64,000 bases of DNA from an uncultured Thermoanaerobaculum sp. (GCA_937934115.1 CALHAH010000028.1:27174-91173); one strand, 5' to 3'; shown: positions 14,977 through 25,498, counted from the first letter of the stretch. Notes: generated from the letters alone by a model not told the origin. Translations and numbers: made by a program.

Positions 14977-17652
14977 TCAGTCATTGGGCCCGGATACGTT
15001 GATGGCTGGAGAAACTGCTGCCTCGCGAAGCCACGCGCGCTCCACAAGCCCCAGCTGAGCCAGTTGCCAAAGCCCAGCGTAGGCCACGTGTTCCGCGTCC
15101 ACCTGGAAGTGGCGGCGTAAGGCTTGCCGGGTGTCGGAAAGCCCGTAGCCATCGGTACCTAAAGCCACCATGGGCCGGCCCACAAACCGGGCCACCAAGT
15201 CCGGTAAAGCCGTGAGGTAATCGGTGGCCGCCACGATGGGGCCTAGGTGGCCTTCCAGCACCTGACGCACGTAAGGCGTGCGTGCCGGCTGATCTGGGTG
15301 GGTTCGGTTCCAGCGCTCGCATTCCAGGGCCTCCTGTCGCAGCTGTTGGTAGCTGGTAACGCTCCAAACCTCCGCCCCCACCCCAAATGTGTCGGCAAGT
15401 AGCTCTTGTGCCCGCAGGACTTCCCGCAGGATGGGGCCCGAGCCAAAGAGCTGCAGCTTCGTGGGTACGCCCTCCGGCGCCGACCGGAACAAGTACATGC
15501 CTTTGAGGATCCCTCCCTCGGCCCCTTCGGGCATGGGCGGCTGCGGGTAGTTCTCGTTGTACAGGGTGAGGTAGTAAAAGCAGTCCTCCTGACGGTGCAC
15601 CATGGCCTCCAGGCCCTCGCGGATGATGACTGCCACCTCGTAGGCAAAGGCCGGATCGTAAGCGCGCACGTTGGGCATCACCGAAAACAAAAGGTGGGAG
15701 TGGCCGTCGCAATGTTGGAGTCCTTCCCCCTGCAGGGTGGTGCGGCCGGCGGTGGCGCCCAGCAAAAACCCTCGTCCCATGGCGTCGCCAAAGGCCCAAA
15801 TGAGGTCCCCCACCCGCTGAAAGCCAAACATGGAGTAAAAGATGTAAAACGGAACCGTGGGTAAGCCGTGGGTAGCGTAGGCGGTACCGGCGGCAGTGGT
15901 GGAAGCCATGGCTCCGGCTTCGGTGATGCCCTCCTCCAAGATTTGCCCGCTCTTTGCTTCCCGGTACGCCAAGAGCAAGTTGTGGTCCACAGGTTCATAG
16001 AGCTGACCCTTGGGCGCGTAAATTTTCACCTCGGCAAAAAGCGATTCCATGCCAAAGGTGCGGGCTTCGTCAGGGACTACCGGCACCACGTACTTACCGA
16101 ACTCCCTGTGGCGAAGGAGGTTGCGCAATAGGCGCACAAACGCCATGGTGGTGGAAACCTCTCGCTGCGAACCGCCTAGAAACTCAGCGTAAGCGTCTTG
16201 GGAAGGCAGCTGGGGAACGGAAACCTGCACCCTCCGGGAAGGAAGAGGGCCCCCCAAAACTGCCCGGCGTTCCAAAAGGTACTCCACCTCCGGTGCGTTG
16301 GGACCTGGGTGGAAGTAAGGGGGGTCTTCGGATTCCAAGGCCGCATCGGGAATTTCCAAGTGCAGGACATCGCGAAAAGCCTTCAGTTGCGCCACGTTGA
16401 GTTTTTTCATTTGATGCGTGGGGTTTTTCCCTTCAAACTCTTGACCTAACGTCCAGCCCTTAACGGTCTTTACCAAAATGGCTGTGGGTCGGCCCTTGCT
16501 TTCGGTTGCTAACGTGTAGGCCGCATATAGCTTGCGGTAGTCGTGACCGCCAAACTTCAAGTGCTTGATATCGCGATCGGAGAGGTGTTCCACCAGCTGC
16601 AGCAAGCGGGGGTCGGCGCCAAAGAAATGCTGGCGCATGAAAGCACCGCCTTCGGCGTGGTAGCGCTGCCACCAGCCGTCCACGGTTTCGTTCAGGCGCT
16701 GCAACAAAAGCCCATGCACGTCCCGGCGCAAAAGGTCATCCCATTCGCGGCCCAAAATGACCTTGATGACGTTCCAACCGGAACCCCGAAAAACTGCTTC
16801 CAACTCCTGAATGATTTTGCCGTTGCCGCGCACCGGTCCGTCCAACCGCTGCAAGTTGCAGTTCACCACGAAAATGAGGTTGTCCAGCTCCTCGTTGGCC
16901 GCCACGTGCAAAGCCCCAAGCGCTTCCGGTTCATCGGATTCGCCATCGCCCATAAAACACCATACGCGCTGGTCCGAGGTGTCCTTTAAACCGCGATGCA
17001 TCAGGTAACGGTTGAAGCGGGCTTGGTAAATGGCGTTGAGTGGACCCAAGCCCATGGACACCGTAGGGAATTCCCAAAACTCCGGCATGCGACGCGGATG
17101 CGGGTAAGAGGATAGGCCTACACCGGTGGTTTCCCTGCGAAAGGCTTCCAGGTGGGCTTCCGTAAGCCGGCCTTCCAGGAAGGCCCGGGCGTAAATCCCC
17201 GGTGCGGCGTGGCCCTGGATAAAAACCTGGTCGCCACCACTGGGGTGGTTTTTGCCACGGAAAAAGTGGTTAAACCCCACCTCATACAAGGCAGCGGCCG
17301 ACGCGTACGTGGAAAGGTGCCCACCGATGCCGGGGTAGTGTTTGTTGGCCCGGGAAACCATGGCCATGGCGTTCCAACGCACAATGCGACGGATGCGTTT
17401 TTCCATGGCCTCGTCCCCCGGAAACGGTGGTTCTTGCTCGGGAGAAATGGTGTTGATGTAGGGAGTTTGGATGGGCGCAATGCCCAAGTCCCACATGCGG
17501 GCGCGCTTGAGGAGCTTGCGCAAAATGAAAGCTGCGCGCAAAGGCCCTTGCTTTTCCGCGACCCAATCGAAAGCTTCAATCCACTCCGCAGTTTCTTGCG
17601 GATCCAAGTCTGCCAATTGCTTCTTAAACTGCGTCTCGTACGTCTCAATCAT
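14977..17652 (-). CDS. aceE: Pyruvate dehydrogenase E1 component, homodimeric type
   Basis: 891 residues, close to E. coli AceE (887). It decarboxylates pyruvate with thiamine diphosphate and passes the acetyl group to the lipoyl E2 subunit. The ThDP/Mg motif is visible as FMGDGESDEPEALG followed about 30 residues later by NCNLQRLDGPV. Other family blocks are HLSTYASAA and FYIFYSMFGFQRVGDLIWA. The ATG at 17652 is chosen because GGAGGT lies 8 nt upstream; an ATG 15 nt earlier lacks a site. No E2 or E3 gene is adjacent, so the complex is encoded in pieces. It is divergent from the subtilase gene. Confidence 0.95.
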   Translation of the reverse strand: MIETYETQFKKQLADLDPQETAEWIEAFDWVAEKQGPLRAAFILRKLLKRARMWDLGIAPIQTPYINTISPEQEPPFPGDEAMEKRIRRIVRWNAMAMVSRANKHYPGIGGHLSTYASAAALYEVGFNHFFRGKNHPSGGDQVFIQGHAAPGIYARAFLEGRLTEAHLEAFRRETTGVGLSSYPHPRRMPEFWEFPTVSMGLGPLNAIYQARFNRYLMHRGLKDTSDQRVWCFMGDGESDEPEALGALHVAANEELDNLIFVVNCNLQRLDGPVRGNGKIIQELEAVFRGSGWNVIKVILGREWDDLLRRDVHGLLLQRLNETVDGWWQRYHAEGGAFMRQHFFGADPRLLQLVEHLSDRDIKHLKFGGHDYRKLYAAYTLATESKGRPTAILVKTVKGWTLGQEFEGKNPTHQMKKLNVAQLKAFRDVLHLEIPDAALESEDPPYFHPGPNAPEVEYLLERRAVLGGPLPSRRVQVSVPQLPSQDAYAEFLGGSQREVSTTMAFVRLLRNLLRHREFGKYVVPVVPDEARTFGMESLFAEVKIYAPKGQLYEPVDHNLLLAYREAKSGQILEEGITEAGAMASTTAAGTAYATHGLPTVPFYIFYSMFGFQRVGDLIWAFGDAMGRGFLLGATAGRTTLQGEGLQHCDGHSHLLFSVMPNVRAYDPAFAYEVAVIIREGLEAMVHRQEDCFYYLTLYNENYPQPPMPEGAEGGILKGMYLFRSAPEGVPTKLQLFGSGPILREVLRAQELLADTFGVGAEVWSVTSYQQLRQEALECERWNRTHPDQPARTPYVRQVLEGHLGPIVAATDYLTALPDLVARFVGRPMVALGTDGYGLSDTRQALRRHFQVDAEHVAYAGLWQLAQLGLVERAWLREAAVSPAINVSGPND

Positions 17653-17722
17653 GTTTACAACCTCCACGGGCCCTGCGGCCTTCCAGGTAAACCCGCCAAA
17701 AGCCTGCGGCCTTCCGACGGGT

Positions 17723-17728
17723 TACAAT
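17723..17728 (+). promoter_or_regulatory. -10 hexamer TACAAT before the subtilase gene
   Basis: TACAAT ends 9 nt before the ATG at 17738 and no Shine-Dalgarno fits in between, suggesting a leaderless or nearly leaderless mRNA. No convincing -35 is seen. Confidence 0.5.
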
Positions 17729-17737
17729 ACGGCCGCT

Positions 17738-20700
17738 ATGCGTACTCTACACTTCCTCGCCCTTTGCCTGAGCTCGGCCCTCGCTCAGGCCACGCAAGTT
17801 TTTGTGGAGCTCGGTAGCCCCCCCGCTTTCCAACACCTGTGGGAGCGCCAGCCCCGGGTGCACAGCCTCACCTTGGCCCGCAGCCAGCTGGCCGCCAACC
17901 AGCAGGAGCAAGAGGCATTTTTGGCGGAGCTTCGTCAGCGTGGTCTGGAAGCTCAGGAGCTGTACCGTTTAAGCCGGCTCATGAACGGCGTGGCTTTAGA
18001 GGTACCCGAGGAGAGCCTGGGAGTACTTCGCTCCTTGCCCCAGGTGAAAGCAGTGTGGCGGCTGCGGCCAAAAAGGCCCCTCCTCGCCACCACCGGGCCC
18101 CTGGTGCGAGCTCCTCAGGCCTGGAACTCGGGCTACACCGGCCGCGGTATCCGCCTTGGCATCATTGACACGGGGGTGGATTACCTGCACCGGGACCTTG
18201 GGGGTCCTGGAAGCGGCTACAACAGCAACGACCGCACGAAACTGGGCGATGCCCCTTTCCCCAATGCCAAGGTGGTAGGGGGGTGGGACTTTGCCGGAGA
18301 CGACTACGATGCCGGTTCCGCCACGCCTTCCAAGAGGCAACCTCGTCCTGACCCGGACCCCATGGATTGCGGTGGGCATGGCACCCACGTGGCCGGTATT
18401 GCGGCAGGCTTTGGCGTAACCAAAACTGGGGAGACATTTTTCGGGCCTTTTTCTTTGGCCACGCCCCTCGGCGATTTGGCCATTGCTCCAGGAGTGGCAC
18501 CGGAGGCGCAAATTTACGCGCTTAAGGTCTTTGGCTGTTCCGGTTCCACCGCCTTAGTGGCCCAGGCCCTGGAGTGGGCTGCGGATCCCAACGGCGACGG
18601 CAACCCTGCCGATCACCTGGACATCGTGAACTTATCCTTAGGCTCCGATTGGGGCAGCAACGACGATGCCGATGCGGTAGCGGCTAACAACGCGGCACGA
18701 CTGGGGATCCTGGTGGTGGCTGCCGCCGGAAACTCCGGCGATACCACGTTTATCGTTTCTTCGCCTGGGTGTGCCACAGGCGCCCTGGCGGTAGCCGCCT
18801 CGGTGGATAGCGGTGCGGTGGTGGGCGGCTTTGAGGTTGTTGCCCCGCAAAGCCTGGCAGGAACGTACCCTGCCAGCGAGGCGGCCTTCGGCCCCGACCT
18901 GGCCACCATGGGCGATCGGCAAGGTCTTTTAGCGCAACCCCAAGCGGGGGAAGAGCTGGGGTGTGAGCCGTTTTCGCCAGCCTCGGCTGCGGCTTTGGCG
19001 GGGAAAATTGCCCTGGTCAACCGCGGAACCTGCACTTTCAAACGCAAGGTACTTAACGCGCAAAACGCCGGGGCCATCGGTGTGCTCATCGTACGCCAAG
19101 ACGACGGTGATCCCTTCACCATGGGCAACGACACCTCCATCACCGCTCCCATCAACATCCCCGCGCAAATGACCGTGCTTTCGGTAGGTCAACGCTTGCG
19201 GGAACACTTGGAGCAAGGGGTGCAGGTGCGCCTCACCGCCCGTCACCGCAACCGGTACCTCTATACCAACCCTGCCCGGGAAGACACGGTGGCTTCCTTT
19301 TCGTCCCGGGGCCCTCGGGAGGACTTGCTGCTCAAACCCGACCTCACCGCCCCTGGGGAAACCGTGTTTTCAGCTGCCAACGGCACCGGTACTGAGGGTA
19401 AAAGCCTTTCGGGAACCTCCATGGCTACTCCCGTGGTCGCGGGGGCGGCAGCGGTGCTCAAACAAGCGAGGCCGGAACTGGCAGCCTGGCAGCTTAAGGC
19501 GCTGCTCATGAACGGTGCGGATTCTTTTCTCTTCGTGCGCGATAAGGACAAGCCGTTTTACCACCGGCTTTCCAGAGTGGGTGCAGGCCGGCTCAACTTG
19601 GAGCGAAGCCTTGCAAGCCCCATCTTGCTTTTTTCCACTTCTGCGCCGGAGGCAGTTTCTGTTTCCCTTGGCACACTGGAAGCGGGGCAGAAGGGTTCCC
19701 ACCGCGTGAAGGTGAGCAACATTTCAGGACGCACCGTAAACCTGCGCTTTGCTACGGGACAAACCCAGGATCTACCAGGTGTGCGGCTTTCGGTGGTGCC
19801 CAATGCCCTGCGGGTGGCGCCGGGGCAGGAGGAAGAGATTACAGTGTGGGTGGAAACCTGGCAAGACCTAAGTGTGATGCGGGACCTTTCCCAGGCCGCC
19901 ACACAAGGGGATTGGCCCCGGTTTTTCCTTACGGAGCTTTCCGCCCACCTTTACGCCTGGGAGAACGACACCTTAGTGGCGGTGCTCCCGGTTTACGCCG
20001 TGGTAACCACCGGTGGCAATCTTTTGGCGCAACCTTCGCGGGTGCAAAAAGGCTTGCAGAGTTTCCTCACCTTTACCGGCGACCCGCAGCCGGGTCTTGT
20101 GCCTTTGGTGGTACCCCTGGAGCTGGCGTATCAGGCATCACCCACAGGCAGCCCTCGCCCGGGTCGCGTTTTGGCCTTGGGCGTGGCCAGCGATACCGGT
20201 ATCAACCCAACCCTCACCTTCGGGGTGCAAACAGAAGCGCCGTGGGTGTCACCCGAGGACGTGAAGATCCGGGTGTTTTTGGACACCAATCGCGACGGAA
20301 GAGCTGATTTCAAGGTGGAAAACCGGCGGGCGGCAGACGACACAGACGCTTTTTCCGTGCGCGTGTGCCCCATGCCCACCGGTGCGTGTAAGGACGTGGC
20401 TCCCTTGGGAGGCCTTTCGCCGGAAGGCGTGCATATCCCTGCCTTTGCAAGCTCCCTCATGGTTTTAGCTGTGCCCGGCCACGAAGTGAGCCTTGGACCA
20501 AACGCTAACTTCGACTTTTGGGTCGTGACCAGTGACCGCTTTGGCGAAGCCACGCGCACACCAGTGATCTCCGGACGGGTGGGGGGAAGCACGGTGAGCT
20601 TTCCCAGCCTCACCGGCGTGGCAGCCCTGCCGGCCGGCCCCGGGCAGACCTTGCCCCTCTCGGTCCATGGCGGCAATGCGGCGCGGGTGCTCCTCCTTTT

Positions 20701-20785
20701 CCCCCACAACCGTAGGAGCCTGCAAGCGCAGGTCGTGCCCGTGGGTGACGGAGGGTCCATGCGGCGAACACCTCGCCGCCGCTAG
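17738..20785 (+). CDS. Secreted S8 subtilisin-family serine protease with PA domain insert
   Basis: 1015 residues. A signal peptide (1-17, ending ALAQ) and an I9-like propeptide (about 18-110) precede the catalytic domain. The triad is Asp144 (GIIDTGVD), His214 (GGHGTHVAG) and Ser561 (SGTSMATPVVAG), with the oxyanion Asn332 in AAGNSG. A protease-associated (PA) domain is inserted between Asn and Ser (GKIALVNRGTCTFKRK, GAIGVLIV), as in lactocepin-type subtilases. The C-terminal 400 residues are beta-rich (Fn3-like) and may mediate substrate or surface binding. The start is set by the signal peptide and the -10 hexamer just upstream. A small membrane protein gene follows after 13 bp. Confidence 0.93.
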   Translation: MRTLHFLALCLSSALAQATQVFVELGSPPAFQHLWERQPRVHSLTLARSQLAANQQEQEAFLAELRQRGLEAQELYRLSRLMNGVALEVPEESLGVLRSLPQVKAVWRLRPKRPLLATTGPLVRAPQAWNSGYTGRGIRLGIIDTGVDYLHRDLGGPGSGYNSNDRTKLGDAPFPNAKVVGGWDFAGDDYDAGSATPSKRQPRPDPDPMDCGGHGTHVAGIAAGFGVTKTGETFFGPFSLATPLGDLAIAPGVAPEAQIYALKVFGCSGSTALVAQALEWAADPNGDGNPADHLDIVNLSLGSDWGSNDDADAVAANNAARLGILVVAAAGNSGDTTFIVSSPGCATGALAVAASVDSGAVVGGFEVVAPQSLAGTYPASEAAFGPDLATMGDRQGLLAQPQAGEELGCEPFSPASAAALAGKIALVNRGTCTFKRKVLNAQNAGAIGVLIVRQDDGDPFTMGNDTSITAPINIPAQMTVLSVGQRLREHLEQGVQVRLTARHRNRYLYTNPAREDTVASFSSRGPREDLLLKPDLTAPGETVFSAANGTGTEGKSLSGTSMATPVVAGAAAVLKQARPELAAWQLKALLMNGADSFLFVRDKDKPFYHRLSRVGAGRLNLERSLASPILLFSTSAPEAVSVSLGTLEAGQKGSHRVKVSNISGRTVNLRFATGQTQDLPGVRLSVVPNALRVAPGQEEEITVWVETWQDLSVMRDLSQAATQGDWPRFFLTELSAHLYAWENDTLVAVLPVYAVVTTGGNLLAQPSRVQKGLQSFLTFTGDPQPGLVPLVVPLELAYQASPTGSPRPGRVLALGVASDTGINPTLTFGVQTEAPWVSPEDVKIRVFLDTNRDGRADFKVENRRAADDTDAFSVRVCPMPTGACKDVAPLGGLSPEGVHIPAFASSLMVLAVPGHEVSLGPNANFDFWVVTSDRFGEATRTPVISGRVGGSTVSFPSLTGVAALPAGPGQTLPLSVHGGNAARVLLLFPHNRRSLQAQVVPVGDGGSMRRTPRRR

Positions 20786-20798
20786 AGGGGAGGGAATC

Positions 20799-20996
20799 GT
20801 GGTTTCTAAGAAGCTGCCGCTGTGGCTTTTCGTGCTCGGCTTGGTCCTTGCCTTCCTTTCAGCCTTTGCGGACACGTTGGGTTTAGGCGCAGCCCCCGGC
20901 TTCGGCTGGAAACAAGCCGTGGGTGCAGGCGTAGGTTTTGCCCTGGTAGGGGTTTCTTGGCTGCTTGTGAAAAAAGCCCGCAGGCCGCCGGTATGA
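20799..20996 (+). CDS. Small two-helix membrane protein
   Basis: 65 residues from a GTG preceded by GAGGGGAGGGA. Two hydrophobic segments (LPLWLFVLGLVLAFLSAFA and AVGAGVGFALVGVSWLLV) are separated by a short Gly/Pro loop, and the tail KKARRPPV is basic, predicting both ends in the cytoplasm. It lies 13 bp after the subtilase gene and is probably co-transcribed. No family is recognised. The good ribosome site and two clean helices argue that it is real. Confidence 0.6.
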   Translation: MVSKKLPLWLFVLGLVLAFLSAFADTLGLGAAPGFGWKQAVGAGVGFALVGVSWLLVKKARRPPV

Positions 20997-21089
20997 GCTG
21001 GCATGGGCAGGGGCTTTTGGCACGTGTTTTTTGGCCTGCCACCGTGGGGAAAACCCGTGAAACCGGCAAGGCCGTGCGCAGCTGTGCCT

Positions 21090-21785
21090 TTACTTTTGCG
21101 GTTGCGCGGGGCGGAGCTCCACCAAGGAGGGTAAAGCGCGGGAAGGGTAGCGCAGGAGGTCCAAGACCGCCCGGGCCACGTCTTCAGGGGCTAGCTTCCA
21201 AGAGGCGCCCACGGCATTGCCGGCAAAGGTGGTGTCCACCGAGCCGGGGAGAACCGCGGCCACCCGTACCCCACGGTGCCGCACTTCTTGCATGAGGCAC
21301 TCCGAAAAGGCCACAAGCCCCGCTTTGCTGGCGCAGTAGGCAGCGCCACCGGCAAAGGGGTGGCGTGCCGCCAAAGACGCAATGTTGATGACCCAACCAC
21401 GGGTTTGCAACAAATGGGGAAGAGCGGCGCGGGTGAGGTAAAAGACTCCACAAAGGTTGGTATGGAGCTGCTCTGCAAGCTCCTCCATGCCCATCTCCAA
21501 CACCGGCTTGAAGATGCCCACGCCGGCGTTGTTCACCAGCACATCCAGACGACCACCCCAATCTACTGCCCGCGCCACCAGATTCTCGCATTGCTGCGGC
21601 TCTCGTAGGTCGCAGGAAATTGGCAAAACGTCCCCCACGGACGCCAACGCAGCTTGGGCAACTGCCAAACCCTCAGAGTTCCGGGCCGAGATCACCACCC
21701 GGTAACCCTCGCGCAACAAGGCCCACGCCACGGCTTTGCCAATGCCTTTGCTGCCTCCCGTAACCAGAGCCACCGGTGCGCTCAT
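21090..21785 (-). CDS. Short-chain dehydrogenase/reductase (SDR)
   Basis: 231 residues, classical SDR. The NAD(P) motif TGGSKGIG is at about residues 9-16, NNAG follows near 85, and the active site has Ser of INIASLAA, then YCASK (Tyr-x-x-x-Lys). The ATG at 21785 overlaps the stop of the Crp-type gene (ATGA), with AAAGGGGAAAG upstream, so it is co-translated with that regulator. The substrate is unknown; close SDR relatives reduce 3-oxoacyl groups or sugars. Confidence 0.88.
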   Translation of the reverse strand: MSAPVALVTGGSKGIGKAVAWALLREGYRVVISARNSEGLAVAQAALASVGDVLPISCDLREPQQCENLVARAVDWGGRLDVLVNNAGVGIFKPVLEMGMEELAEQLHTNLCGVFYLTRAALPHLLQTRGWVINIASLAARHPFAGGAAYCASKAGLVAFSECLMQEVRHRGVRVAAVLPGSVDTTFAGNAVGASWKLAPEDVARAVLDLLRYPSRALPSLVELRPAQPQK

Positions 21786-22495
21786 GGCTTTCCCCTTTCC
21801 GGCAAGTCTTCCGCCACGGCCACCAAGGCGTGGGGGTGCAGGATGACAAGCTTTTGCCTGCCGGTCTTGACGATGCCTTGCCCTTCCCAATGGGAAAGGA
21901 TGCGGGAAACCGTATACAAGGTGGTGCCGGTCATGCTTGCCAAATCCTGGCGGGAAAGCGGTACGTCAAGGAGGATACCCTCCGGCACTGGGCGGCCTAT
22001 TTGCCGGGCGAGACGCGTCAGACAGCGGGCCAGACGCTGCTCCACCCGTTCGGAGGCGAGCTCCAAGAAGCGCTGCTGCATGTCCTCCATGTGGGCAGCA
22101 ATTTGCGCCGTGGCGTTAAGGCTCAAGCCGGGGTAGCGGCGGCAAAGCTCCCGCAGGACCTCCGCCGGCCAAAGCACCACCCCTCCTTCTTCCACCGCCA
22201 TGGCCGTCACTGGGTAACGATGGCCTGGGGTTATTGCCACCGCCGCCACCACCTGTGGCGGGTGGACAAACCGCACCACCACTTGGTGGCCGAAGGCATC
22301 TTCCTGTACCAGCTTCAGCCTACCCGCCGCCACCACGTAAAGGGCCGCCGCCGGCTCCCCTTGGCGAAACAGGATCTGACCCCGGCGCACCTTACGAAAC
22401 ACCCCATGCTGCAGGATTTCTTCCTGAACGGACGGCTCTAAACCCGAAAGCAAAGGTGAACCTTGCGCCACCGGGCGCCAGGAAGGCTGCGACAT
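21782..22495 (-). CDS. Crp/Fnr-family transcriptional regulator
   Basis: 237 residues. The N-terminal cyclic-nucleotide-binding-like beta roll (about 15-120, GQILFRQGEPAAALYVVAAG) is joined by a long dimerisation helix (AQIAAHMEDMQQRFLELA) to a C-terminal winged helix (LSRQDLASMTGTTLYTVSRI, the recognition helix near 185-205). The Fnr-type N-terminal cysteine cluster is absent, so it is not an Fe-S oxygen sensor. The effector is unknown. It lies 45 bp after the extracellular nuclease gene and overlaps the SDR gene, so it probably belongs to a three-gene operon. Confidence 0.9.
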   Translation of the reverse strand: MSQPSWRPVAQGSPLLSGLEPSVQEEILQHGVFRKVRRGQILFRQGEPAAALYVVAAGRLKLVQEDAFGHQVVVRFVHPPQVVAAVAITPGHRYPVTAMAVEEGGVVLWPAEVLRELCRRYPGLSLNATAQIAAHMEDMQQRFLELASERVEQRLARCLTRLARQIGRPVPEGILLDVPLSRQDLASMTGTTLYTVSRILSHWEGQGIVKTGRQKLVILHPHALVAVAEDLPERGKP

Positions 22496-22540
22496 GGTCT
22501 CATGGTACCAGCGAAACCGTTTCCCATGGCGGCTTTTGCT

Positions 22541-24406
22541 TCACTGAGAGCGGAGAACGCGCCGAGGGGTGCGGGGGAGTTGCAGGTAAAGCAACAGAGG
22601 ATCGTGGTCCGAAAGACGGAAAGGCCCTTCGCTATTGCGCATCGTTTCAGGAAAATCCGCCGCCAAGCGGGGACGAAAAAGCCGCCAACCCCAGGACGCC
22701 ACCGCCCGGCTTGCCAACACATGATCCAGGGCTTGCGCACTGCCGTCGTAAACGTAGCTGTAACGCTGGTCCGGCGGTTCCTGATGGGTGAGCACCACGA
22801 GGTCTTGCTCCACCAAGTCCTGGGTGGGCACAACCACGGCGGCGGGCGGGGCTGGCGTCCCGGCCACTGTGCCTACCACATCCACCACACCGTCGCTGAA
22901 GTGGAAGGCGTTGAAGTCACCCATCACCACGAGAGCCGTGGTGGGATTTTGCTTTTGAAACCCATGCAGCCAGCGGGCCAGCTCCTCCGCCTGCTGGGCG
23001 CGTTTGGCCCGCACCCGCGCCCCTTCGCTGGACCAGCCGCGGCTCCCCGGCGTGGTGCTCAAAAGCCCGTTCATGGAGCGAAGATGCACCCCTACTATTG
23101 CCAGCTCCCGGGCACGACTGGAGGTGGGTTGCACGCTGATGCGCAAAAGGAGGGGAGGCCGGTCGAAGAGCGGTTCTTCGCTGCCATCGGGGTTGCGTAA
23201 CTGGGCTTGGGTAAGGACTGAGGTGGCCTCATGGACCGTGAGGCGGAGGCCCCGAAAAGAAGACGCCACCAACGCCCCCAAGCGCAACCCCCCGGGATCT
23301 CTCTCCGGCGGCAAAAAGGCTTGGTAACCTGGGCGCTCCCCTTCTTGCTGCCAGACCGCTTCCTCCAGCTGAAAGGCAAGCGCCTGCAGCGCTTTTAAGC
23401 TTTCTATTTCCTGGAAAACCAGTACATGGGGGAAGTGCAGGTGCTCAGCTACGGCCCGCACGAGCTTGGACAGCCGCAACTCCCACGCCTTTTGGGTAAG
23501 TACCGGTTCGGAAAAGACCGGATCATCTTGGTCGTCAAAGAAACGCTGAAGGTTCCAGGAGGCAATTGCCAGCTCACCCCGGGCCGGTGCCGCGGGCCGC
23601 TGGGGCGCCGCAGGTTGGTGGAGCACTACCCAGCCCGCCTCTGGGCACAAGGTGTAGCGGCGGAAGGCAAAGCTCAAGGGCCCCACCAGGTTTCCCACCA
23701 GCGCGCCGGCGGGCACATCCAGGGGCTGGTTTCCCTGCAAGCACGTGGTATCCACGCGGAGAATTTCGGGGTTGCCATCAAAGCGCGGAGGATCACCGGC
23801 GGGTATCGGGTCAAAGGGCGGAAAACCCGGCTCCCGGAGCGGGCGGGGAAGACCTGCCAGTACTCCAAAAAACACCCCGGTGCTGGTGGCTTGGGCGGTG
23901 CTTTCCTCCACCCGTCCCAGGGTGGGTCCCACCACCTGCAGGAAAGGCACCACTACCCGCATCCCTTCAAACGGCTCCAGCTGCTCCCAGGGACCCTGGG
24001 GCTGGAGCACATTCATGGTGAGCACGACCGGTTCTGGCAACGGCTGCTGCTGGCCAAGGCGCACGATCTGGGGGTTAACCAGCTCGGTCAAGGGGGGGCT
24101 GTATGGATCAGCAGATGGTACGTACTCCTGAACCAGACCGCGCACCCGCACCACCTCACCCACGGCTACCGGAGGCGCGGTGCGGTTGTACACGAAAAGG
24201 CCTTCTGAAGTGGCAGGGTCTTGATCTGGGTTGGGGTCCTGCAAGAAAAAGCCAACGGCGGTCACGCCAGTAACCACCCCCTGTACCTCCACCACCTGCC
24301 CTTCCAAAGGGGAACGGGAACGTGCGCCTTGCACCTGGGAAATGGGGACAACTTCTGCCGAAAGGTCGGAAACCCAAAGACTGAAGCAGAGGAGAAGCCA
24401 CCACAC
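22541..24406 (-). CDS. Secreted endonuclease/exonuclease/phosphatase-family protein with OB-fold region
   Basis: 621 residues from a GTG at 24406, chosen because it gives a signal peptide ([17 protein letters not shown]); GGGAGG lies somewhat far upstream. The N-terminal half has an OB-like region ([20 protein letters not shown]) as in ExeM/NucH-type extracellular nucleases. The C-terminal EEP domain starts at about residue 280: [10 protein letters not shown], the metal ligand in [15 protein letters not shown], the catalytic [11 protein letters not shown] and the terminal LSDHDPLLL. It likely degrades extracellular DNA or RNA. The promoter region is shared divergently with the aldolase gene; crp and SDR genes follow. 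Confidence 0.85.
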   Translation of the reverse strand: MWWLLLCFSLWVSDLSAEVVPISQVQGARSRSPLEGQVVEVQGVVTGVTAVGFFLQDPNPDQDPATSEGLFVYNRTAPPVAVGEVVRVRGLVQEYVPSADPYSPPLTELVNPQIVRLGQQQPLPEPVVLTMNVLQPQGPWEQLEPFEGMRVVVPFLQVVGPTLGRVEESTAQATSTGVFFGVLAGLPRPLREPGFPPFDPIPAGDPPRFDGNPEILRVDTTCLQGNQPLDVPAGALVGNLVGPLSFAFRRYTLCPEAGWVVLHQPAAPQRPAAPARGELAIASWNLQRFFDDQDDPVFSEPVLTQKAWELRLSKLVRAVAEHLHFPHVLVFQEIESLKALQALAFQLEEAVWQQEGERPGYQAFLPPERDPGGLRLGALVASSFRGLRLTVHEATSVLTQAQLRNPDGSEEPLFDRPPLLLRISVQPTSSRARELAIVGVHLRSMNGLLSTTPGSRGWSSEGARVRAKRAQQAEELARWLHGFQKQNPTTALVVMGDFNAFHFSDGVVDVVGTVAGTPAPPAAVVVPTQDLVEQDLVVLTHQEPPDQRYSYVYDGSAQALDHVLASRAVASWGWRLFRPRLAADFPETMRNSEGPFRLSDHDPLLLYLQLPRTPRRVLRSQ

Positions 24407-24414
24407 GGCTTTGC

Positions 24415-24420
24415 TACAAT
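24415..24420 (+). promoter_or_regulatory. Extended -10 (TGCTACAAT) of the aldolase gene
   Basis: TACAAT preceded by TGC forms an extended -10. The transcript would have a leader of about 15-20 nt containing GGGAGG before the ATG at 24443. The -35 region is poor. Confidence 0.5.
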
Positions 24421-24442
24421 CCTCCCGCCACGGGAGGTTACC

Positions 24443-25498
24443 ATGATTGAAAGGATTCGTGAGCTTTTGGGCGCCGATGCTGGCCTTTTGGACTACACCT
24501 GCAGGGGAATCCCAAAAGAAATGCTTCACCTGCCAGGGCCTGATTTCCTCGATCGAGTGGTGGCCCTTTCCGACCGTTCGCCGGCGGTCCTGCGCAACTT
24601 GAGCTTGGTGTTCAACACCGGGCGCTTGGCTGGCACCGGCTACCTCTCCATCTTGCCGGTGGACCAAGGGGTGGAGCACTCAGGCGCCGCCTCCTTTGCC
24701 CCCAACCCCATGTACTTTGACCCGGAAAACATCGTGCGCTTGGCTTACGAGGGCGGGTGCAACGCGGTAGCGTCCACCCTCGGGGTGTTGGGAGCCGTAG
24801 CTCGCAAATGGGCCCACAAGATCCCCTTCATCGTCAAGCTCAACCACAACGAGCTTTTGACTTACCCCAACATCTACGACCAAACCCCTTTCGGAAGCGT
24901 CGAGCAAGCTTTTGATTTAGGTGCCGTGGGCGTGGGTGCCACAATTTACTTCGGAGCGCCAGAGAGCCGGCGGCAAATCCAAGAGGTGAGCGAAGCGTTT
25001 GCTCGCGCCCATGAGCTGGGGATGTTTACCGTTCTGTGGTGCTACTTGCGCAACAACGCGTTCAAAAAAGAGGGAAGCGATTACCACAGCGCTGCCGACC
25101 TCACCGGCCAGGCCAACCACCTGGGCGTCACCATTGAAGCAGACATCGTCAAGCAAAAGCAGCCCGAAACCGATGGTGGCTATTTGGCCTTGGACTTCAA
25201 GAACAAACCAAAGGCGGAAGCCTATGCTCACCTGGTGCCGCCCCATCCCATTGAGTGGACCCGCTGGCAAGTGGCTAATTGCTACATGGGACGGGTAGGG
25301 CTTATTAACTCCGGAGGTGAATCCAAGGGTGCCTCGGACTTAGCGCAAGCGGTACGCACCGCCGTCATTAACAAACGTGCTGGTGGCATGGGGCTTATCT
25401 CCGGCCGCAAGGCTTTCCAAAAACCCATGGAAGAGGGTATCGCCTTGCTCCACGCCATTCAGGACGTGTACCTGTGCGAAGAGGTAACCGTTGCTTAA
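24443..25498 (+). CDS. fbaB: Class I fructose-bisphosphate aldolase, FbaB/DhnA type
   Basis: 351 residues, matching E. coli FbaB (350). It splits fructose 1,6-bisphosphate into dihydroxyacetone phosphate and glyceraldehyde 3-phosphate using a Schiff-base lysine. Recognisable blocks are [58 protein letters not shown] and [22 protein letters not shown] precedes the ATG. This type is metal-independent and often serves gluconeogenesis in archaea and thermophiles. It is monocistronic and divergent from the nuclease operon. Confidence 0.93.
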   Translation: MIERIRELLGADAGLLDYTCRGIPKEMLHLPGPDFLDRVVALSDRSPAVLRNLSLVFNTGRLAGTGYLSILPVDQGVEHSGAASFAPNPMYFDPENIVRLAYEGGCNAVASTLGVLGAVARKWAHKIPFIVKLNHNELLTYPNIYDQTPFGSVEQAFDLGAVGVGATIYFGAPESRRQIQEVSEAFARAHELGMFTVLWCYLRNNAFKKEGSDYHSAADLTGQANHLGVTIEADIVKQKQPETDGGYLALDFKNKPKAEAYAHLVPPHPIEWTRWQVANCYMGRVGLINSGGESKGASDLAQAVRTAVINKRAGGMGLISGRKAFQKPMEEGIALLHAIQDVYLCEEVTVA

